DNA of 9,766 nt from Actinobacteria bacterium UBA5182 (GTDB taxonomy: Bacteria > Actinomycetota > UBA4738): positions 440 to 10,205 of the forward strand of contig DHWM01000195.1 in the NCBI GenBank assembly GCA_002413185.1. The letters run 5' to 3'. Of the stretch, positions 5,571-9,766 are shown in pieces. The position numbers were made by a program, and so were the translations under genes. Within the stretch, counting starts at the first letter, position 1. Each line of letters opens with the position of its first letter. A model generated the notes under the pieces. The model did no database searches and was not told the DNA's origin. It saw nothing but the letters and a program-made list of their open reading frames with translations.

Positions 5571-6605
5571 TCAGAACAGCCCGGTGGCGGCGGGGGGAGA
5601 CACTCCGAGGTGGGCGTACGCGGCCGCAGTGGCCATCCGGCCCCGCGGGGTCCGCTTGAGGAACCCGATCTGCAACAGATACGGCTCGTACACGTCCTCG
5701 ATGGTCTCGGTCTCCTCCGCCACGGCCGCTCCCAGCGTCGACAGCCCCACCGGCCCTCCCTGGAACTTGGTCACCAGGGCCAGCAGGATGGCGAGGTCCA
5801 GCTTGTCCAGGCCTCGTTCGTCCACCTCGAACAGTGCCAGAGCGAGCTTGGCGGACTCCTCGGTCACGGTGCCGTCGCCCCGGACCTGGGCATAGTCCCG
5901 GACCCTCCGGAGCAGGCGGTTGGCGATCCTCGGCGTTCCTCTGGACCGCTGTGCGATCTCCTCGGCCCCGCCTTTCTCGACCTGCACGCCCAGGATCCCG
6001 GCGGAGCGGTTCACCACCTGGGCCAGTTCGTGGTCCGAGTAGTAGTCCAGACGAGGTGAGAAGCCGAACCGCTCGCGCAGCGGCAGGGTGATCCTCCCGG
6101 GACGGGTAGTCGCCGCGACCAGCGTGAACCTGGGGAGCTCCAGGCGGATGCTTCGGGCCGACGGCCCCTTCCCGATGATGACGTCGAGCTTGAAGTCCTC
6201 GAGCGCCGGGTACAGGACCTCCTCCACGGTCCGGGGCATCCGGTGGACCTCGTCGACGAACAGGACGTCGCCCTCCTCCAGGTTGGTGAGGATCGCGGCC
6301 AGATCACCGGCTCGCTCCAGCGCCGGACCCGAGGTCGGGCGGAACCCCACGCCGATCTCGTTCGCCACGATGCCGGCCAGCGTCGTCTTGCCGAGGCCCG
6401 GAGGCCCCGACAGCAAGACATGGTCGAGGGGCTCGCCGCGGGCTCTGGCCCCTTCGACCAGCAGCTCGAGCTGTTCCTTGATCCGCGCCTGGCCGACGAA
6501 CTCACCGAGCCACCTGGGCCGAAGGGCCGCGTCGAACTCGCGTTCCTCGTCCTTGACCTCAGAGGTGACGACCCGGACGAAATCCTCAGCCTCCTTGCCC
6601 CTCAC
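5571..6605 (-). CDS. ruvB: Holliday junction branch migration ATPase RuvB
   Basis: AAA+ hexameric motor that, with RuvA, moves Holliday junctions during recombination repair in the cytoplasm. The 344 residues match the usual length. Walker A GPPGLGKTT is at 67-75, Walker B VLFVDEVHR at 114-122, a sensor-1 region at 160-181, and the sensor-2 arginine region GTPRIANRLLRRVRDYA at 223-239. The C-terminal winged helix contains IGFLKRTPRGR (313-323). The sensor-1 stretch reads VAATTRPGRITLPLRERFG where most RuvBs have a form like GATTRAGxLTSPLRDRFG. The start is a GTG overlapping the ruvA stop as GTGA, with GAGGAG 9 nt upstream. The stop is followed by a hairpin and then an intrinsic terminator. 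Confidence 0.97.
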   Translation of the reverse strand: MRGKEAEDFVRVVTSEVKDEEREFDAALRPRWLGEFVGQARIKEQLELLVEGARARGEPLDHVLLSGPPGLGKTTLAGIVANEIGVGFRPTSGPALERAGDLAAILTNLEEGDVLFVDEVHRMPRTVEEVLYPALEDFKLDVIIGKGPSARSIRLELPRFTLVAATTRPGRITLPLRERFGFSPRLDYYSDHELAQVVNRSAGILGVQVEKGGAEEIAQRSRGTPRIANRLLRRVRDYAQVRGDGTVTEESAKLALALFEVDERGLDKLDLAILLALVTKFQGGPVGLSTLGAAVAEETETIEDVYEPYLLQIGFLKRTPRGRMATAAAYAHLGVSPPAATGLF

Positions 6606-7171
6606 CGTCCCACGCTCCTCAGGGCCTCCCGCAGCAACTCCTCCACCGGGCGGTCTCCGTCGAGAACGACCGCCCCCAGCGCGTCCCTGGCCTCCTGGGC
6701 GGACAGCCCCAGCGCCAGGAGGGCCTCGCGGACCTCTGCCATGGGTCCGGACGGCACAGCGTCCCCCCCCAGGCCGATGCGATCCTTCAGGTCCAGGATG
6801 ATCCGGCCGGCCACCTTCTTTCCCACGCCCGGCACCAGGGTGAGCGCGTCCACGTCCCCGGTCGCCACCGCCCGGCGAAGCGAGTCCGGAGTGAGGACGG
6901 ACAGGACGCCCAGCGCAACCTTCGGGCCCACGCCGCTCACCCTGATGAGGTGGTCGAAGATGCTTCGCTCGTCGGAGGAGCCGAACCCGTACAGGACCAT
7001 GGCGTCGTCACGGACCTGCAACCTGGTGAACAGCCGAGCGGGATGGCCCACCGAAGGAAGCTTGGCCACCGTCTGGACCGGGGCCAGCACCTCGTAACCC
7101 GTCCCGCCCACGGCGATGACGACACGGTCACCGGCCTTCTCGGCCACCTTGCCCTCGAGGTAGGCGATCAC
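6602..7171 (-). CDS. ruvA: Holliday junction DNA-binding protein RuvA
   Basis: RuvA tetramers bind the four-way junction and recruit RuvB rings. The 189-residue protein has the N-terminal OB-fold domain (1-62, starting IAYLEGKV and ending VLYGF). Two helix-hairpin-helix motifs follow (IRVSGVGPKVAL at 76-87 and LTLVPGVGKKVAGRI at 110-124), then a flexible linker (about 132-144) and the C-terminal RuvB-binding domain III (about 145-189). The frame is open further upstream, but the GTG at 7171 gives the canonical N terminus. It has AGGTGG 7 nt upstream and overlaps the ruvC stop by 4 nt (GTGA). Confidence 0.96.
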   Translation of the reverse strand: MIAYLEGKVAEKAGDRVVIAVGGTGYEVLAPVQTVAKLPSVGHPARLFTRLQVRDDAMVLYGFGSSDERSIFDHLIRVSGVGPKVALGVLSVLTPDSLRRAVATGDVDALTLVPGVGKKVAGRIILDLKDRIGLGGDAVPSGPMAEVREALLALGLSAQEARDALGAVVLDGDRPVEELLREALRSVGR

Positions 7172-7680
7172 GCCCTGACCACCTGCCGTGCCATACGCCG
7201 CAATCGCCACTGGTGAAGGTGGCAGACGGCGATGGCCACGGCATCCGCGGCGTCGGGTTCGGTGGGGATTCCGGCCGGGCCCATCAGCAGGGTGAGACCA
7301 CGACGTACGGCGTCCTTCGATGCGTTCCCCACTCCCGTCACGGCCATCTTCACCTCGAGGGGGGCGTACTCCTCGACCGGGATGCCGGCCTCCGCCGCCG
7401 CCAGGATGACCACACCCGAGGCCCGGGACACGGCCATGGCGCTCTCGGTGTTCCGGCCCCAGATCAGGCGCTCCAGCGCAAGGGCGGCCGGCCCGTGGGT
7501 CTCGATAGCCTCCCGCACACCACGGTAGAGGAGCCGGAGCCGTTCCGGCCCTGCCATGCCGGGCGGAGTGCGGAACGTCCGGGCCCACTCCACCGACGGC
7601 CGACCGGCCTGGCCCCGCACGAGCGCCAAGCCGACCGCCGCCGTGCCCGGATCGACGCCTAGGACAGCCCCATCGAACAT
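7168..7680 (-). CDS. ruvC: Holliday junction resolvase RuvC
   Basis: Endonuclease that cuts Holliday junctions symmetrically after RuvAB branch migration. With the ATG at 7680 it has 170 residues, the usual length. The four catalytic acids of the RNase-H-like fold are visible: Asp10 (GVDPG), Glu70 (ALERLIWG), Asp143 and Asp146 (PDAADAVAIA). The conserved VTGVGNASKDAV segment is at 114-125. A GTG at 7722 would add 14 residues (residues 1-14 of the longer form) that do not look like RuvC, so I prefer the ATG. There is no Shine-Dalgarno sequence at normal distance, while a promoter candidate ends 9 nt before the ATG. This suggests nearly leaderless translation. A LexA-type palindrome covers the start codon. 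It is the first gene of ruvCAB. Confidence 0.95.
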   Translation of the reverse strand: MFDGAVLGVDPGTAAVGLALVRGQAGRPSVEWARTFRTPPGMAGPERLRLLYRGVREAIETHGPAALALERLIWGRNTESAMAVSRASGVVILAAAEAGIPVEEYAPLEVKMAVTGVGNASKDAVRRGLTLLMGPAGIPTEPDAADAVAIAVCHLHQWRLRRMARQVVRA

Positions 7681-7686
7681 ATGTTC
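7675..7686. promoter_or_regulatory. LexA binding site (SOS box) at ruvC
   Basis: GAACATATGTTC is a perfect 12-bp palindrome. With flanks, TCGAACATATGTTCAG on the plus strand fits the actinobacterial/Gram-positive LexA pattern CGAACRNRYGTTCG except for the last base. It includes the ruvC ATG and lies 3 nt downstream of the candidate -10. LexA bound here would block initiation, so ruvCAB should be induced by DNA damage. SOS control of ruv genes is established in other bacteria, including mycobacteria. Here it is predicted from sequence. Confidence 0.8.
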
Positions 7687-7689
7687 AGG

Positions 7690-7718
7690 AGCGTACCCTC
7701 CGGCGATGGCCCGCGCAA
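7690..7718 (-). promoter_or_regulatory. candidate ruvC promoter
   Basis: TTGCGC (7718-7713), a 17-nt spacer, then TACGCT (7695-7690) on the minus strand. The -10 has the T, A and final T most conserved in actinobacterial housekeeping promoters. The predicted transcription start falls at about 7684-7680, inside the LexA box and next to the ruvC ATG. Consensus match is modest, but position relative to the operator and the start codon supports it. Confidence 0.5.
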
Positions 7719-7752
7719 TCACACGCCGCGAACCTTCCGAGCCGGACGCTGC

Positions 7753-8502
7753 TCACCCTGTCTCGGCCAGGATCTCCTCGGGGATGTCGAAGTTCGAGTA
7801 CACGGCCTGGACGTCCTCCAGGTCCTCCAGGGACTCGAACAGACGGAGCACGGACTCGGCCTTGTTCCGCTCCACGGGCACGCCGGCCTGCGGAAGCATC
7901 GTCAGCTCGGAGGAGGCAACCTGGATCCCCGCCCCCTCCAGAGCCTGGCGGACGGCCTGGAGGTCGGACGGCTCGGTGAGCACCTCCCACGAGTCCCCCC
8001 CGTCACGGAGGTCGTCCGCGCCTGCCTCCATGATGACCTCGAGGATCTGGTCCTCGTCCGGGGCCACCCCCTTGTCCAACATGATCAGGCCACGCCGGTC
8101 GAACATCCGCGCGACACTTCCGGGGTCGCCCAGGTTCCCCCCGAGCCTGGCGAAGGTGTGGCGAACCTCCTGCCCGGTGCGGTTGCGGTTGTCGGTCATC
8201 GCCTCCACCAGGATGGCCACGCCGCCGGGCCCGAAGCCCTCGTAGGTCACTTCCTCGTACCGGGCGCCGCCGGTATCTCCGCCCCCCCGCTTGATGGCCC
8301 GTTCGATGTTGTCCACGGGCACCGAGAAGTCCCGGGCCTTCTGCACGGCGGATGCGAGCGTCATGTTCCCCTCGAGGTTGGCCCCGCCCTCCCGCGCGGC
8401 CACCTCGACCGCCCGGAGGAGCTTCGCGAACATCCGCCCGCGCTTCTCGTCGTTGGCGCCCTTCTTCCGTTTGATGGAGCTCCACTTGGAGTGGCCGGAC
8501 AT
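7753..8502 (-). CDS. YebC/PmpR/TACO1-family protein
   Basis: Conserved cytoplasmic protein of 249 residues, normal for the family. It opens with the family signature MSGHSKWSSIKRKKG and contains the central motif YEGFGPGGVAILVEAMTDN (87-105). Family members have been described as transcriptional regulators (PmpR, and E. coli YebC) and more recently as translation factors that relieve stalling at proline stretches. Sequence alone does not tell which applies. The second role would fit a genome whose SecF carries a Pro-rich insert. The start ATG has GGAGGG 9 nt upstream. It sits 38 nt after pdxT and 72 nt before ruvC, the usual actinobacterial position. Confidence 0.95.
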   Translation of the reverse strand: MSGHSKWSSIKRKKGANDEKRGRMFAKLLRAVEVAAREGGANLEGNMTLASAVQKARDFSVPVDNIERAIKRGGGDTGGARYEEVTYEGFGPGGVAILVEAMTDNRNRTGQEVRHTFARLGGNLGDPGSVARMFDRRGLIMLDKGVAPDEDQILEVIMEAGADDLRDGGDSWEVLTEPSDLQAVRQALEGAGIQVASSELTMLPQAGVPVERNKAESVLRLFESLEDLEDVQAVYSNFDIPEEILAETG

Positions 8503-8511
8503 CGGGTTCTT

Positions 8512-8517
8512 CCCTCC
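8512..8517 (-). promoter_or_regulatory. ribosome binding site of the YebC-family gene
   Basis: GGAGGG on the minus strand, 9 nt before the ATG. It confirms the start that gives the conserved MSGHSKW N terminus. Confidence 0.6.
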
Positions 8518-8540
8518 GGTTCAGCCTGGTCTGGCCCAGC

Positions 8541-9098
8541 TTAGCTCGCCAGGTGCAGCAGGCGCTCGTGCAGTCGAGGGTCTCCGGCGATCTCGGGATG
8601 GAACGCCGCGGCCACCAGGTTCCCCTGCTGAACCACCACCGGTTGCCCGTCGAACTCCGCCAGCACATCGATGTCTCGGCCGACCGAGGCCACCCGGGGA
8701 GCCCGGATGAACACGCCCCGGACCGGGCCCACCCCCCGGACGTCCAGGTCGGCTTCGAAAGAATCCATCTGGCGGCCGTAGGCGTTGCGTTCGACCCTGA
8801 TGTCGAGGAGGCAAAGGAGCGACTCGCCACCTTCGACCTCCCTGGCCATGAGGATCATGCCGGCGCAGGTCCCGAAGATCGGCAGTCCATCCACGGCTCG
8901 CTTCCGGATCGGCTCGACCAGGCCGCGGGAGACGGCGAGCTTCGCGATGGCCGTGGACTCGCCGCCGGGGATGGCCAGGCAGTCCACCCCGGCCAGCTCC
9001 TCGGTGGTTCGCACGAGGACGGGCGTGGCGCCGGCTTGGGAGAACATCTCGGCGTGCTCCCGGAAGTCGCCCTGCAGGGCCAGGACGCCGGCCTTCAT
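8541..9098 (-). CDS. pdxT: PLP synthase glutaminase subunit PdxT
   Basis: Class I glutamine amidotransferase that hydrolyses glutamine and channels ammonia to PdxS for pyridoxal 5'-phosphate synthesis. The 185 residues have the PdxT start KAGVLALQGDFREH (2-15), the PGGEST motif (44-49), the catalytic Cys78 in GTCAG, and the His167/Glu169 pair in FHPEI. Met1 lies 8 nt after the pdxS stop, without a strong ribosome binding site, consistent with coupled translation of the two subunits. Confidence 0.96.
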   Translation of the reverse strand: MKAGVLALQGDFREHAEMFSQAGATPVLVRTTEELAGVDCLAIPGGESTAIAKLAVSRGLVEPIRKRAVDGLPIFGTCAGMILMAREVEGGESLLCLLDIRVERNAYGRQMDSFEADLDVRGVGPVRGVFIRAPRVASVGRDIDVLAEFDGQPVVVQQGNLVAAAFHPEIAGDPRLHERLLHLAS

Positions 9099-9106
9099 GA
9101 TGCCGG

Positions 9107-9766
<660 letters not shown>

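Noticed and set aside
7172..7588. N-terminal extension of the ruvA reading frame
   Set aside because: It is ruvC in another frame. RuvA starts at the GTG at 7171 by family length and by the GTGA overlap.
7681..7722. Longer RuvC starting at the GTG at 7722
   Set aside because: The added 14 residues have no counterpart in the RuvC family, and the promoter candidate would lie inside the gene. Kept only as an alternative.

Overview
The window is strongly GC-rich, densely packed chromosomal DNA. It almost certainly comes from a member of the Actinomycetota. On the minus strand, in transcription order from right to left, it carries pdxS (partial), pdxT, a YebC/TACO1 gene, ruvC, ruvA, ruvB, yajC, secD, secF and apt. 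This is the conserved block known from Streptomyces and Mycobacterium. Frequent GTG starts, GTGA/ATGA overlaps, the SecD motif SLGITADSYIVFYERL and a SecF with a long basic tail agree with that assignment. I cannot name a genus. No mobile element, CRISPR array, tRNA or rRNA is visible.

Layout from right to left on the minus strand: (1) pdxS and pdxT encode the two subunits of the PLP synthase and are 8 nt apart. (2) A YebC-family gene follows after 38 nt. (3) The Holliday-junction operon ruvC-ruvA-ruvB is joined by two 4-nt GTGA overlaps. A near-perfect Gram-positive/actinobacterial LexA box (GAACATATGTTC) lies exactly over the ruvC start codon, just downstream of a TTGCGC-N17-TACGCT promoter candidate. 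(4) The 150-bp ruvB-yajC gap holds a clear intrinsic terminator (8-bp GC stem plus T7) and another promoter candidate. (5) yajC-secD-secF encodes the accessory SecDF-YajC part of the Sec translocon, tightly coupled. (6) apt (adenine salvage) has its own good ribosome binding site. Six nucleotides after it comes a signal-peptide-bearing, C-terminally membrane-anchored alpha/beta hydrolase, in the position where actinobacteria usually carry relA. (7) At the left edge a small two-helix membrane protein lies on the plus strand, convergent with the hydrolase.

Functionally, most of the window is conserved housekeeping: vitamin B6 synthesis, recombination repair, protein export and purine salvage. 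The accessory or unusual parts are the hydrolase, the Pro/Ser/Thr/Ala-rich repeat insert in SecF, the opposed charged tails of YajC and SecF, and the control regions in front of ruvC and yajC. I do not see a wholly new multi-gene system. The best candidates for a second look are the LexA-box/near-leaderless ruvC promoter, the attenuator-like yajC leader and the apt-linked exported hydrolase.
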